The translations under genes and the position numbers were made by a program. This document shows, one piece after another, positions 34,270 through 44,060 of a stretch of DNA of 64,000 nt. Source of the DNA: Paenibacillus sp. NEAU-GSW1 (lineage in GTDB: Bacteria; Bacillota; Bacilli; Paenibacillales; Paenibacillaceae); the NCBI RefSeq assembly GCF_009737085.1, contig NZ_WOVL01000013.1:1-64000 (forward strand), in the 5' to 3' direction. Within the stretch, counting starts at the first letter, position 1, and each line of letters starts with the position of its first letter. The notes beneath the pieces were generated by a model. It was not told where the DNA came from, searched no databases, and saw only the letters and a list, made by a program, of their open reading frames with translations.

Positions 34270-35252
34270 ATTGCCAGGAGATGATTGAATATATGCACAG
34301 GCAGCTAGACGGTGATCTTGATGAACAAGAGCAACAGCTTTTGCTAAAGCATACTAGGCAATGTCCGGACTGCGCTGCAATGTTTGAACGGCTTAAGAAG
34401 CTGTCGTCAGAGCTTGAAAATTTGCCTAAAGTGATGCCAAGCTACAGTCTTGTTGACGCAATTCTTCCGCAGTTGGAGATGCTGGACGGCCCGCGCTTTT
34501 CCGACGCGGCTTCGGTTGAGACGGTTCAAGAGCAAGCGCGGGATAAAGGAAACGGCAGCGTTGCTGCAAGGAGAAGAAGATGGCCGGCTTGGATTAGCGG
34601 CGTTGCGGCAGCGGGCGCAGTCGCTATGTTCTTCGTAATTTCTTACAGCGGCGGGATGTTTCAGTCGGTATCGAAGGACGAGGCGGCAAGCAGTACAGCA
34701 GCTGAAGCTCAGCCTGCGGCCGCATTGCAGCAGAATAGCGCATCAGACGAAGAAAATGTGTTAGAACCCTATTCGTTCGACCTTCAGTACGGCAAAGAAG
34801 TGGGAGTGGAATCGATGGACAAAGCTCCTGCCGCCGCGGATGAATCAACCTCTAACAAATTGAAGACAGATTCTTCTGAAGATCAAAAGGCGAAAAGCTT
34901 CACTGGCGATGTCATCGATAATGGAGCGGAGACAACGGTTACGGTTAACAAATCGGCCAAATCGGTCGCAGGGGAAACCGACAAGTCGGAGGAGCGAGCG
35001 GCAGCAGCCGATACGGTGGCTTCAAGTGACGGCGTTTATGTCGCCTCGGCCAAAGAGCCTGGCAATGCCGTTCAAATTTCAAAGGGCGAGGATATTGTTT
35101 TTAAATCGACAGTAAAGAGTGGCAAAGTCACATTGCTGTCTTGGTCTGAAGACAATAGCAAGCTCACGTATGAAGTCCAATTGGACGATAAAAGCGGCGT
35201 TGAAACCTATATCGTTGATATCGCAACGCTTGAAGAAAAGAAAGCAGACTAA
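34266..35252 (+). CDS. Zinc-finger anti-sigma factor
   Basis: 328 aa. The N-terminal ZAS domain has MNCQEMIEYMHRQLDG and HTRQCPDC, that is His-x3-Cys-x2-Cys with an upstream Cys. It would bind and hold the sigma factor. A membrane helix (about 101-120) follows, then an extracellular Ala/Ser/Glu/Lys-rich low-complexity region (about 125-250) and a small folded C-terminal domain. The layout is that of RsiW-like proteins released by regulated proteolysis; a much longer extracellular part than RsiW makes the signal unknown. Confidence 0.9.
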   Translation: MNCQEMIEYMHRQLDGDLDEQEQQLLLKHTRQCPDCAAMFERLKKLSSELENLPKVMPSYSLVDAILPQLEMLDGPRFSDAASVETVQEQARDKGNGSVAARRRRWPAWISGVAAAGAVAMFFVISYSGGMFQSVSKDEAASSTAAEAQPAAALQQNSASDEENVLEPYSFDLQYGKEVGVESMDKAPAAADESTSNKLKTDSSEDQKAKSFTGDVIDNGAETTVTVNKSAKSVAGETDKSEERAAAADTVASSDGVYVASAKEPGNAVQISKGEDIVFKSTVKSGKVTLLSWSEDNSKLTYEVQLDDKSGVETYIVDIATLEEKKAD

Positions 35253-35396
35253 TATGCAGGTTATTCGCACATTTTCCGGTTCCTCGGCGTATAGTGTAGG
35301 AACAGGAGAGTCAGCGGCGAAGCCTTGATCGTTGTATGACCATTGGCAGGGCGGTACCATGGACCTGCCTGCCGATGTTTATATAGATGTTCAGGG

Positions 35397-35432
35397 ACAA
35401 AGGGATGAAGCCTTAGAGGCTCATCCCTTTGT
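35397..35432. terminator. Terminator-like hairpin before holA
   Basis: ACAAAGGGATGA and TCATCCCTTTGT with inner GCC/GGC form a long stem. There is no extended T-run. Confidence 0.6.
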
Positions 35433-35466
35433 TGCCGTTGTGTGAAATCGAAGGAGGCGGCATGCG

Positions 35467-36501
35467 ATGGACGCAAAAGAAGCGTTGAAAGAAATAAAAA
35501 GCGGCAAATTCCGTCCTGCATATGTTGTATATGGCAGTGACCGCTATCGAATCGAGCAATTCGTCGATACACTCGCCGCGGCTATGTTTACGCCTGATGA
35601 GCGGGAGCTTGGCATTGTGAAGCTTGATACGGCGGAAACGCCTATTGAAGAGGCTGCATTGGAAGCGGAGACGCTGCCTTTTTTCGGAGAGCGGAAGCTG
35701 GTCATTGTAAAAGACGCGGTCGTGTTTGCTGCGGGGGGCAAGGAAGGCGGTAAGCTGGAGCACAAGACAGACCGCTTGCTTCAATATCTGGACATCCCTT
35801 CCGAAACGACGGTGCTGCTCTTTATGATCGGCGCGGAGAAGCTGGATGAGCGCCGCAAGCTGGTCAAGATGCTCAAGGATCGAAACGCGCTGCTTGCGTT
35901 TCAGGAGCTTGACGCGGCGGAACTTAAGCGGTGGGCGATCAAGCGGGCGGAAGAGCAAGGCCGGCGGCTTGGCGAGGACGCAGCCGACTTGCTGCTGTCC
36001 AGAGTCGGCGCGCATATGCAGCAGCTCGCCATCGAGCTGGACAAGCTGTGTCTGCATGCGGGCGAGGGCGGTCTGATCGGTTTGCCTGAGATTGAGCTGT
36101 TAACCGCCTCGACGGTGGAAGAGGATGTGTTTGCTCTTGTGGATGCGATCGCCGAGCTGAATGTCGATCGTGCGCTTCGGTTGTATCGAGCGTTGCTGCT
36201 GCGCCGGGAGGAACCGATCAAGATTGCGGCGCTTATTGCCCGGCAGTTGCGCATCATGCTGCAAATCAAAGAGCTGGAGCAGCACCGTTATTCGCCGCAG
36301 CAAATGGCGGGACAGCTTGGCTTGCATCCTTACGCAGTCAAACTGGCTGCTGAGAAATGCCGCAAATTTTCGGTACAACGGCTCGGCTCGCTGCTTTCCG
36401 CAATAGCAGAGCTGGACTACAGGATGAAAACGGGCGCAGTCGACAAAACGCTCGGCTTAGAGCTTTATCTGCTGGCCCTTGGAACGAAGCAAGGAGCGTA
36501 A
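35467..36501 (+). CDS. holA: DNA polymerase III delta subunit
   Basis: 344 aa, the length of B. subtilis YqeN. The N-terminal AAA+-like domain begins FRPAYVVYGSDRYRIEQFVD; GGAEKL-like and ALIFDELD-type motifs are degenerate as expected for the non-ATPase wrench subunit. The C-terminal collar domain holds ALIARQLRIMLQIKELEQ and LGLHPYAVKLAAEKCRKFS. It opens the sliding clamp as part of the clamp loader. AAGGAGG precedes the ATG by 9 nt. It starts the block syntenic with yqeN-yqeW. Confidence 0.93.
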   Translation: MDAKEALKEIKSGKFRPAYVVYGSDRYRIEQFVDTLAAAMFTPDERELGIVKLDTAETPIEEAALEAETLPFFGERKLVIVKDAVVFAAGGKEGGKLEHKTDRLLQYLDIPSETTVLLFMIGAEKLDERRKLVKMLKDRNALLAFQELDAAELKRWAIKRAEEQGRRLGEDAADLLLSRVGAHMQQLAIELDKLCLHAGEGGLIGLPEIELLTASTVEEDVFALVDAIAELNVDRALRLYRALLLRREEPIKIAALIARQLRIMLQIKELEQHRYSPQQMAGQLGLHPYAVKLAAEKCRKFSVQRLGSLLSAIAELDYRMKTGAVDKTLGLELYLLALGTKQGA

Positions 36502-36504
36502 ATT

Positions 36505-36548
36505 AAAAAGGCTTCACAGCCCGGATATCCGGATTGTGAAGCCTTTTT
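36505..36548. terminator. Bidirectional terminator between holA and rpsT
   Basis: AAAAAGGCTTCACA and TGTGAAGCCTTTTT form a perfect 14-bp stem with inner CCGGATATCCGG. Confidence 0.9.
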
Positions 36549-36559
36549 GTTCGCAGCGA

Positions 36560-36832
36560 TTAAGCTTGTGCCGAAAGGGCGTTCAGCTTTTTAGCAAGAC
36601 GAGATTTTTTGCGGGAAGCCGCATTTTTATGAATCAGGCCTTTTGTAACCGCTTTGTCCAATTTTTTCGTTGCAGCGATAAGAGCAGCTTTAGCCGCGTC
36701 TACATCAGTGCCAGCGATTGCTTGGTCAGCAGACTTAACAGCCGTACGAAGCGCGGATTTTTGGGAAGCGTTCAAAGCGCGGCGTTTTTCGCTCGTTTTA
36801 ACGCGTTTGATTGCGGATTTAATGTTTGGCAT
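36560..36832 (-). CDS. rpsT: 30S ribosomal protein S20
   Basis: 90 aa, basic and helical: [20 protein letters not shown] at the N-terminus and [20 protein letters not shown] at the C-terminus are diagnostic. It binds the 5' and 3' minor domains of 16S rRNA early in assembly. AGGAGGTG precedes the ATG. Upstream on the same strand lies a variant of hairpin repeat family A, which may influence translation. Confidence 0.97.
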   Translation of the reverse strand: MPNIKSAIKRVKTSEKRRALNASQKSALRTAVKSADQAIAGTDVDAAKAALIAATKKLDKAVTKGLIHKNAASRKKSRLAKKLNALSAQA

Positions 36833-36841
36833 CGAATTTCA

Positions 36842-36893
36842 CCTCCTAAAAAGTTTTGCGTAAGCATACGCTTAAGTTTGCTGTAGCAAACTT
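36842..36893 (-). repeat. Family A hairpin variant upstream of rpsT
   Basis: Read on the minus strand: AAGTTTGCT-AC-AGCAAACTT, then TAAGC-GTAT-GCTTA, then GCAAAACTTTTTAGGAGGTG. The last part is the same as in the other family A copies and includes the ribosome-binding site of rpsT. Confidence 0.65.
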
Positions 36894-37055
36894 GAGCATA
36901 CGTTAGTTCAATTCTAAGTAAACAACTTAAAATATATTACCATGCGCCCGAACGAAAAGCAAGAGCAGAAGAAAAGGCTTGCAAGTATGAAATAACGCTC
37001 GTTGCAAACAATAACAGGAGTTCGATCCGTATTTCCCCGAAGGGAGACTATTATC

Positions 37056-38066
37056 GTGAGCAATCTTGACTTGCAGCAATACAATGTGCGCACGGATTTG
37101 GCGCTTGAAGCTAAGGAAATGGCAGAGCAATCCGGCGTCGCTGGCGGACCTATACCCGGCGTCGTATCGAACACGTTCGAAGACAATGGCATAACGATTA
37201 CGGAACTTGAGGTGCAGAACGAGCAAGGCTCGAACGCTATCGGCAAAGTGATCGGCAATTATGTAACGCTTGAGGTGCCGGCGCTTCGCAATCAGGATAC
37301 GGAGCTACAAGATCGAGTAGCAACGCAGTTCGCGAAATATTTCGAAACCTTTCTGCAGCGTGTCGGCGTAGGCAAGACGGCTCGTGTCCTTATCGTCGGT
37401 TTGGGCAACTGGAATGTGACCCCGGATGCTCTTGGTCCGCTTGTCGTTGAAAATATAATGGTCACACGGCATTTTTTCGAATTGATGCCCGATCAGGTTT
37501 CCCCTGGTTATCGCGCAGTCAGCGCTGTCGCTCCCGGTGTGCTCGGAATAACCGGCATCGAGTCCAGCGAGATCGTCCACGGCATCGTGGAAAAAACGAA
37601 GCCCGATGCGATAATTGCGATCGACGCGCTTGCGTCCAGGTCGCTGGAGAGAGTCAATACGACTATCCAAATCGCCGACATCGGCATTCATCCCGGTTCC
37701 GGCATCGGCAATAAGCGCAAAGGGCTGACAAAAGAAATATTGGGCATCCCGGTTATCGCGATCGGCGTTCCGACCGTTGTGTACGCTTCAACTATCGTCA
37801 ACAGCGCGCTTGAACTGATGCGCGGCCATATGGCGGCAAACAAAGCGGATAACAATCAAGTGTTCGGCTTGATGAACCAGATGGATGAATCGGAACGGCT
37901 GCAGCTTGTGAAAGAAGTGCTCAATCCGATCGGTCATGATTTGCTCGTCACGCCGAAGGAAATCGATCAATTTATCGAAGATATCGCCAATATAATTGCA
38001 AGCGGTCTGAACGCGGCGCTGCATGAAGCGGTCGATACGGATAATGTGGCAGCCTATACGCACTGA
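37056..38066 (+). CDS. gpr: Germination protease GPR
   Basis: 336 aa from the GTG at 37056 with AAGGGAG 9 nt before. LDLQQYNVRTDLALEAKEM contains the propeptide and the autoprocessing region. TRHFFELMPD, VSAVAPGVLGITGIESSEI and AIDALASRSLERVN are family hallmarks including the catalytic Asp residues of this aspartic-type protease. GPR degrades small acid-soluble spore proteins during germination. It is expressed in the forespore in model species. This gene is direct evidence that the organism sporulates. Confidence 0.97.
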   Translation: MSNLDLQQYNVRTDLALEAKEMAEQSGVAGGPIPGVVSNTFEDNGITITELEVQNEQGSNAIGKVIGNYVTLEVPALRNQDTELQDRVATQFAKYFETFLQRVGVGKTARVLIVGLGNWNVTPDALGPLVVENIMVTRHFFELMPDQVSPGYRAVSAVAPGVLGITGIESSEIVHGIVEKTKPDAIIAIDALASRSLERVNTTIQIADIGIHPGSGIGNKRKGLTKEILGIPVIAIGVPTVVYASTIVNSALELMRGHMAANKADNNQVFGLMNQMDESERLQLVKEVLNPIGHDLLVTPKEIDQFIEDIANIIASGLNAALHEAVDTDNVAAYTH

Positions 38067-38072
38067 CATAGG

Positions 38073-38130
38073 AAAATAAAGAAACGGCGGTTGCAGGGGT
38101 GGTTACCTGTGATCGCCGTTTCTTTATTTT
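38073..38130 (+). terminator. Terminator of gpr
   Basis: AAAATAAAGAAACGGCG pairs with CGCCGTTTCTTTATTTT (38114-38130), 24-nt loop. Confidence 0.88.
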
Positions 38131-38153
38131 TATCGATAACAGCCCATAACCCT

Positions 38154-38373
38154 TTATTTCGTCGGTTAGACGTCGAAGGAGCTGAATAACGCTGTGCGAC
38201 AGCGTTATATCGTCGGTAGGACGTTGAATAGGACGGATAACAATGTGCCGCAGCGTTATTTCCACGAAACTAGCCCAAATCAGTGCTGGTCCAGCAGAAT
38301 AACGCTGTGCGACAGCGTTATTTCGTCGGTTAGACGTCGAAGAGGACAGATAGCGCTGTACCGCAGCGTTATT
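38154..38373. repeat. Array of four REP-like hairpins
   Basis: Perfect hairpins ATAACGCTGT-GCG-ACAGCGTTAT occur at 38186-38208 and 38299-38321. Degenerate versions are at 38236-38260 and 38349-38373. Between them lies a second small hairpin, CGTC-GGTTA-GACG, at about 38160 and 38325. Units are about 55-65 nt. The region 38067-38547 holds no gene otherwise. Confidence 0.82.
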
Positions 38374-38502
38374 TCTATTGGGAATAAGCCGATTACTCTT
38401 CGAATCTGCTAATTCGACATAGAGTTAATAGTTTCGGTTCTATTAACTGTATCCCGCTCATAGATTAATAGCAGCCAAGCTGTTCAACGAGAATGCAATC
38501 AG

Positions 38503-38541
38503 TGACTTTGAGCTCCATTCAAAGATCCTGATGTAAGGAGG
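38503..38541 (+). repeat. Family B repeat upstream of spoIIP
   Basis: TGACTTTGA-GCTCCA-TTCAAAGATCCTGATGT followed at once by AAGGAGG, the spoIIP ribosome-binding site. CTTTGA can pair with TTCAAAG. Confidence 0.75.
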
Positions 38542-38547
38542 ATGTCT

Positions 38548-39762
38548 ATGAAACGGATTATGCTGCTCGATATTGCTAGGGAGAGCCGAAAGATTCGCCA
38601 ATTGCTTGTAACAGGACGAACTTTTGTAATTTTATCGTTATGCTCGATGCTGTTCTTTGTCGCGATCGGAATTGCCGGCATTGCGCATCAGCGTTCTTCT
38701 TCGACTCCGATTTCCTCTATGAAAGGGTTCGCGGCGGCTGTTTCAAGCGGACTGTTTGGGGATATGCTAGAAATGGAGATGCCGGCGTTCCAGAGCAAGA
38801 CGGAGACCGAGGCATTAAACAATAAACAAATCGGCAGTTTTATCATCCGACTGATGACCGATATTAATCCTTCCGATCCGAAAAGCATGCTGGCGGGAGA
38901 AATTCCCGGCCTTGACAGCAATAAATCGATTCTTATCCGTAAGGGTGTCGGAACGGATACGGCGGTCGGACCGGAAGACAACGTTCCGATTACGAATGAT
39001 CCGGCAGACCAGGCGCATGCAGACGAAACGCCGTTCCCGGCGGAGAGCGCGCCTGAACCGACAGAAACGCCGCGGCCAACGGAGAAACCCGGCATAGGCG
39101 GCAAGGCTACGACGGAAGGGCGCAAGGTTGCTTTTATCTATCATTCGCATAATCGCGAGTCGTGGTACCCGGAACTAAATAGCACGGCTAAAGATCCGAA
39201 TTCCGATACGAAAAATATTACGCTGGTCGGCAAAAGGCTGGCGGAACAGCTGGAGGATCTCGGCATCGGCTCCATGCACTCCGATACGGATTATCCGACC
39301 GCCATTAAAGATTACCGCTGGGAGCTCTCATACAAATATTCGATGAAAACCGTCAAGGAAGCGTTGGCGAGCAGCGAAGATTTGAAGTTTTTATTCGATA
39401 TTCATCGCGATTCGCAGAAACGAAAATATACGACCGTCGATATCGGCGGCAAAAGCTACGCGCAGGTTTATTTTATTATCGGCCACAAAAATCCGAATTG
39501 GAAAAAGAACGAGAGCTTTGCGACTCGCATTCACGAAAAGCTTGAAAAGAGCTACCCGGGCATATCGAGAGGGATTTTCGGCAAGACGGCCGCTACCGGA
39601 AACGGGGAGTACAACCAATCGCTTGCCGAGGACAGCGTGCTGATTGAAATCGGCGGCGTAGACAATACGTTAGCTGAAAGCTACAGGACGGTTGACGTGC
39701 TGGCTCAAATAATTGCAGACATCTACTGGGATGCGGAGAAGGTGTCCGCTCCGGAAAGCTAA
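38548..39762 (+). CDS. spoIIP: Stage II sporulation protein P
   Basis: 404 aa. ATG at 38548 has a 6-nt gap to AAGGAGG; the ATG at 38542 abuts it. A membrane anchor (about 26-48) precedes a Pro/Glu/Thr-rich linker (about 145-185) and the amidase/endopeptidase domain with IYHSHNRESWYP, DIHRDSQKR and LIEIGGVDN, the zinc-ligand and catalytic motifs. In B. subtilis SpoIIP works with SpoIID and SpoIIM to thin septal peptidoglycan during engulfment. Confidence 0.95.
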   Translation: MKRIMLLDIARESRKIRQLLVTGRTFVILSLCSMLFFVAIGIAGIAHQRSSSTPISSMKGFAAAVSSGLFGDMLEMEMPAFQSKTETEALNNKQIGSFIIRLMTDINPSDPKSMLAGEIPGLDSNKSILIRKGVGTDTAVGPEDNVPITNDPADQAHADETPFPAESAPEPTETPRPTEKPGIGGKATTEGRKVAFIYHSHNRESWYPELNSTAKDPNSDTKNITLVGKRLAEQLEDLGIGSMHSDTDYPTAIKDYRWELSYKYSMKTVKEALASSEDLKFLFDIHRDSQKRKYTTVDIGGKSYAQVYFIIGHKNPNWKKNESFATRIHEKLEKSYPGISRGIFGKTAATGNGEYNQSLAEDSVLIEIGGVDNTLAESYRTVDVLAQIIADIYWDAEKVSAPES

Positions 39763-39781
39763 TTTATGGAGGGATCGGCAA

Positions 39782-40222
39782 ATGAAGCGAAGCGCATGGA
39801 AATGGACGATATTAGGGGGCGTGCTTGTTTTTATCGTGCTGTATGCAATGGAAATGTCGCAGACCGGCATCGAGCGCATATATGGTCCAATTGAAGGCGG
39901 AGAGACTTCAATAACGCTGCCGTCCTCCTCTGCATATAACGGAACGAGCAGCGCGCCGCGCGAACAAGCGGAACAAGATGCGGCCGATACAGGGCTGTCT
40001 GACGAGGCGGAGAGAAAAATCGCTTCGCTGGAGCAAGAGCTGGCGGAAGTGCGGGAAATTGCGGAGCGCGGGGCGCGCAAGGAAAGGCTTCCCGGCATTG
40101 ACGGAGACCCAAGCGAGCCGACCGTTAATAAGCTGGCAGACGGCACGGCAGGATTTCTTCAATCGTTCTCAAGCGGAGGCATCGAGTTTGTCGTGTCGCT
40201 GTTTGATAAAGTAACAAACTAG
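39782..40222 (+). CDS. yqxA: YqxA-like membrane-anchored protein
   Basis: 146 aa. ATG at 39782 after GGAGGG. A short cytoplasmic start and a membrane helix (WTILGGVLVFIVLYAMEMS) are followed by a charged, partly coiled-coil region (EAERKIASLEQELAEVREIA). The sequence is only loosely like B. subtilis YqxA (DUF3679), but the position between spoIIP and lepA and the MxMs helix end are the same. Function unknown; a sporulation link is inferred from operon context. Confidence 0.72.
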   Translation: MKRSAWKWTILGGVLVFIVLYAMEMSQTGIERIYGPIEGGETSITLPSSSAYNGTSSAPREQAEQDAADTGLSDEAERKIASLEQELAEVREIAERGARKERLPGIDGDPSEPTVNKLADGTAGFLQSFSSGGIEFVVSLFDKVTN

Positions 40223-40321
40223 GCTCTGAGCCCGTTAGCAAGGCTGCTCTTGATAGCGCATTGCTGGTATTCCTCCAAGCTGATATAATAGATGGAATAT
40301 TGGACTGTGTGGGGGTTAGGC

Positions 40322-42139
40322 ATGACTGACGTTCGTGACCGGCAAAAGAAAATTAGAAATTTTTCCATCATCGCTCATATCGACCATGGCAAGTCGACGC
40401 TTGCAGACCGCATTCTGGAGTTTACAGGAGCGCTTTCTTCGCGTGAGATGCAGGAGCAAGTACTTGACCAGATGGATTTGGAGAGGGAACGCGGCATTAC
40501 AATTAAGCTGCAAGCTGTTCGGCTTTCTTATAAAGCGGATGACGGCGAAGTGTATTTGCTCAATTTGATCGACACGCCGGGGCATGTCGACTTTACTTAT
40601 GAAGTATCCCGAAGCATGGCTGCCTGCGAAGGCGCGCTGCTCGTCGTGGACGCGGCGCAAGGTATCGAGGCGCAAACGCTGGCAAACGTTTATCTGGCGC
40701 TCGAGAGCAATCTTGAGATACTGCCTGTCATAAACAAAATCGATCTTCCAAGCGCGGAGCCGGAGCGCGTCAAACAGGAAATCGAGGATGTCATCGGACT
40801 TGACGCAAGTGACGCCGTACTGGCTTCCGCTAAAGCGGGCATCGGCATCAAGGAAATTTTGGAGCAGGTCGTACAGAAGGTTCCGGCGCCGACAGGCGAC
40901 CCGGACGAGCCGCTTAAAGCGCTCATTTTCGATTCGCACTACGATCCGTATAAAGGCGTAATCGTATATGTCCGCGTCATTGACGGCAGCATTAAAGCGG
41001 GCAAGAAGATTCGCTTTATGGCTACGGGCGCTGAATTTGAAGTTATCGAGGTCGGCGCATTCAAACCGCGCATGTCAATCGTTGATGAACTTTCGGTCGG
41101 TGACGTAGGCTTCGTCGTAGCGGGGATTAAGAACGTAAAGGATACGCGTGTCGGCGATACGGTAACCGAAGCGAAACGGCCTGCGCAGGAAGCGCTGCCG
41201 GGCTACCGCAAAATCAATCCGATGGTATTCTGCGGCTTGTACCCGATCGAGACGCAAGATTACAACGATTTGCGTGAAGCGCTCGAGAAGCTCGAGCTGA
41301 ACGATGCGTCGCTCCGCTACGAGCCGGAAACGTCAACGGCGTTAGGCTTTGGTTTCCGCTGCGGATTCCTCGGACTTCTGCATATGGAAATTATTCAAGA
41401 GCGTATCGAACGCGAATTCAACATTCCGCTCATTACGACCGCGCCAAGCGTAATTTACCGCGTGACGCTGACAAACGGCACTGTAATTGATATCGACAAC
41501 CCGTCGAATTATCCGGAAGCGGGCAAGCTTGAGTACGTCGAAGAGCCGTACGTCAAAGCCTCCATCATCGTGCCTAACGATTTTGTCGGTGCAATCATGG
41601 AGCTATGCCAAGGCAAGCGCGGAGAGTTTGTGAACATGGAGTACCTGGACACAAACCGCGTAACGCTCACTTATGAAATTCCGTTATCGGAAATCGTCTA
41701 CGATTTCTTTGACCAATTGAAGTCGAGCACGAAAGGCTATGCATCCTTCGATTATGAATTGTCGGGCTACCGCCGTTCGAATCTCGTCAAAATGGATATC
41801 ATGCTGAACAGTGAACAGGTCGATGCCTTGTCGGTTATCGTTCACCGGGATCGCGCATACCAGCGCGGGCGGGTCATTTGCCAGAAGATGAAGGAGCTCA
41901 TCCCGCGTCAAATGTTCGAGGTGCCTGTGCAAGCTTCGATCGGCACGAAGGTTATTGCTCGCGAGACGGTTAAAGCGATGCGCAAAAACGTCCTTGCCAA
42001 ATGCTACGGCGGCGACATCAGCCGTAAACGGAAGCTGCTTGACAAGCAGAAGGAAGGCAAGAAGCGGATGAAACAGGTAGGCAGCGTAGAAGTGCCGCAA
42101 GAGGCATTCATGGCTGTATTGAAAATCGACGAAGATTAA
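40322..42139 (+). CDS. lepA: Elongation factor 4 (LepA)
   Basis: 605 aa. The GTPase domain has AHIDHGKST (P-loop), DTPGHVDF (G3) and NKIDLP (G4). The LepA-specific C-terminal domain ends [20 protein letters not shown]. The ATG at 40322 is preceded by GGGGG; an upstream in-frame start is less likely. LepA back-translocates or remodels stalled ribosomes and aids initiation and assembly. Located as in B. subtilis. Confidence 0.97.
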   Translation: MTDVRDRQKKIRNFSIIAHIDHGKSTLADRILEFTGALSSREMQEQVLDQMDLERERGITIKLQAVRLSYKADDGEVYLLNLIDTPGHVDFTYEVSRSMAACEGALLVVDAAQGIEAQTLANVYLALESNLEILPVINKIDLPSAEPERVKQEIEDVIGLDASDAVLASAKAGIGIKEILEQVVQKVPAPTGDPDEPLKALIFDSHYDPYKGVIVYVRVIDGSIKAGKKIRFMATGAEFEVIEVGAFKPRMSIVDELSVGDVGFVVAGIKNVKDTRVGDTVTEAKRPAQEALPGYRKINPMVFCGLYPIETQDYNDLREALEKLELNDASLRYEPETSTALGFGFRCGFLGLLHMEIIQERIEREFNIPLITTAPSVIYRVTLTNGTVIDIDNPSNYPEAGKLEYVEEPYVKASIIVPNDFVGAIMELCQGKRGEFVNMEYLDTNRVTLTYEIPLSEIVYDFFDQLKSSTKGYASFDYELSGYRRSNLVKMDIMLNSEQVDALSVIVHRDRAYQRGRVICQKMKELIPRQMFEVPVQASIGTKVIARETVKAMRKNVLAKCYGGDISRKRKLLDKQKEGKKRMKQVGSVEVPQEAFMAVLKIDED

Positions 42140-42267
42140 CATGAGTCGGCAGGCTATGGACGGATTGCTGGAGACGGGGAAATCCGGGCTCGGCTTCCTC
42201 TGGAGCCTGCTCCTTTTTTTACCGTTGTGAACGGATAAATGATTTTAGGCAAGAGAGGAGGGACGTT

Positions 42268-43455
42268 ATGGCGATCGCAACAATTTCAGCGCCTAGGGCG
42301 CTATATATTCACATTCCGTTTTGTACGAACAAATGCCATTATTGCGACTTTACGTCTTATGTATTAAAGGGGCAGCCGGTTGACGAATATTTGGACGCGC
42401 TGGAGCGGGAGATGGAGCGTACAACGGCGGAGCTGCCGCCTGTGCAAATCGACACTGTGTTTGTCGGCGGAGGCACGCCGACTGTGCTTACGCCGCCGCA
42501 GATGAAACGGTTCCTTGCCGATGTTAAACGGCATTTCCCGTTAGCGGACGATGTAGAGTTTACGATGGAAGCGAATCCGGGTACGACCGATCCGGAAAAG
42601 CTTGCTGCGATGTTCGAAGGCGGGGTCAATCGAATCAGCTTTGGCGTACAATCCTTCGACAACGACTTGCTGGAGCGAATCGGCCGCATTCATAATGTAG
42701 ACGATGTCTACAAAAGCTTGGAAAACGCCCGCGCTGCAGGCTTTACCAATCTATCGATCGATTTGATGTTCGGCTTGCCGGGACAAACGACGGCAACGCT
42801 TGAAGACAGCGTAAATAAAGCGTTGGCGCTTAAGCTGCCCCATTATTCGCTTTACAGCTTGAAGGTCGAGGAAAATACGCTGTTCCATAAGCTGTATCAA
42901 CGCGACGAGCTGCCGCTTCCTTCCGAGGATGAAGAGTTCAATATGTACATTCATTTGATGGATCGGCTCAAGCAGGCGGGCTATACGCATTACGAAATTA
43001 GCAATTTTGCGCTGCCGGGCTACGAAAGCCGCCACAATTCCACCTACTGGCGCAACGAGCCTTATTACGGGCTAGGCGCCGGCGCTCACGGCTATGCGGG
43101 CAGAGTGCGGCATATTAATGTTAAGGGCGTACAGCCCTTTATTGATTATACGAAGACGAAGCTGCCGCGCCTGGAGGTGAATCCGGTGTCCGAGCAGGAA
43201 GCGATGGAAGATTTCATGATGGTCGGCTTACGGCTGTTAGAAGGTGTCAAAGCCTCTAGTTTTGCCCGTCAGTTTGACGGCATGACATTAGAGAGTAAGT
43301 TCGGTCCAATTATCGATAAACTGCTGAAGGACGGGCTGCTTGAGCGATTAGAATGGCCAGGGGATCACGGCTACAAGCTGACGGATAAAGGGGTTCTATT
43401 CGGAAACGATGTATTTGGCTCGTTTATCGGATTGGATGAAAATAGCGACTCTTAA
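42268..43455 (+). CDS. hemW: Radical-SAM heme chaperone HemW
   Basis: 395 aa. Cluster-binding CTNKCHYC (Cys-x3-Cys-x2-Cys) follows YIHIPF. VFVGGGTPTVL, SFGVQSF and YSLKVEENT are family motifs, and a C-terminal HemN-like domain is present. The sequence is of the HemW type lacking the fourth Cys required for coproporphyrinogen oxidase activity. It is believed to deliver heme to respiratory enzymes. GGAGG lies 6 nt before ATG. Confidence 0.94.
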   Translation: MAIATISAPRALYIHIPFCTNKCHYCDFTSYVLKGQPVDEYLDALEREMERTTAELPPVQIDTVFVGGGTPTVLTPPQMKRFLADVKRHFPLADDVEFTMEANPGTTDPEKLAAMFEGGVNRISFGVQSFDNDLLERIGRIHNVDDVYKSLENARAAGFTNLSIDLMFGLPGQTTATLEDSVNKALALKLPHYSLYSLKVEENTLFHKLYQRDELPLPSEDEEFNMYIHLMDRLKQAGYTHYEISNFALPGYESRHNSTYWRNEPYYGLGAGAHGYAGRVRHINVKGVQPFIDYTKTKLPRLEVNPVSEQEAMEDFMMVGLRLLEGVKASSFARQFDGMTLESKFGPIIDKLLKDGLLERLEWPGDHGYKLTDKGVLFGNDVFGSFIGLDENSDS

Positions 43456-43543
43456 TTTTTCGATAAATCCCTCTTGAAAAAATATTCTATTCGCTGTATA
43501 TTTATTCAATATTAAATATGCACCGGGTGGAGGCGAAGGTAGC

Positions 43544-44023
43544 GTGGGAGCGACGGAAAGTTTGCAGGCTGTTTGCAGAATAGCAACAGCAGAGGATGTC
43601 GATATTTTATTTGAGTTAATTAAAGGCTATGCGGAGAAAGGGATCATGCTGCCCCGCTCGCGGGAGGTGCTGCTGCGGCAAATTGACACATTCGTTGTGG
43701 CGGAAGTCGGGGACGCTGTTGTCGGCTGCGGTTCCCTCACCCGGTTAGGACCGGAACTTGTGGAAATTCGTTCGCTTGGGATGACCGAAGGCTACAAGGG
43801 GCTTGGCATTGGCAGCAAGCTCGTTACGAAGCTGATCGAACAAGCTAAAGCGCAAGGCATTCCGAAGATTATGGCGCTTACTTATGCGGACGAGTTTTTT
43901 AAGCGGAATGGCTTCTCGGTAGTGGATAAAGAGATTTTCCCGGAGAAAGTCTGGACGGATTGCGTCAATTGCCCGAAACAGCACGCATGTGATGAAATCG
44001 CTGTGCTCCGCGTATTGGACTAG
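43544..44023 (+). CDS. GNAT acetyltransferase with C-terminal Cys cluster
   Basis: 159 aa, GTG start. RSLGMTEGYKGLGIGSKLVT is the acetyl-CoA loop. The end holds KVWTDCVNCPKQHACDEIAV with Cys140, Cys143 and Cys149, suggestive of a metal or redox site. It is most like the ArgA/N-acetylglutamate-synthase-like GNAT group. It is inserted between hemW and hrcA relative to B. subtilis. AGGCGAAGG precedes the start. Confidence 0.82.
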   Translation: MGATESLQAVCRIATAEDVDILFELIKGYAEKGIMLPRSREVLLRQIDTFVVAEVGDAVVGCGSLTRLGPELVEIRSLGMTEGYKGLGIGSKLVTKLIEQAKAQGIPKIMALTYADEFFKRNGFSVVDKEIFPEKVWTDCVNCPKQHACDEIAVLRVLD

Positions 44024-44060
44024 TAAGCTCGAATGAAATTCGGGCTCTGTATAAGCGGTT

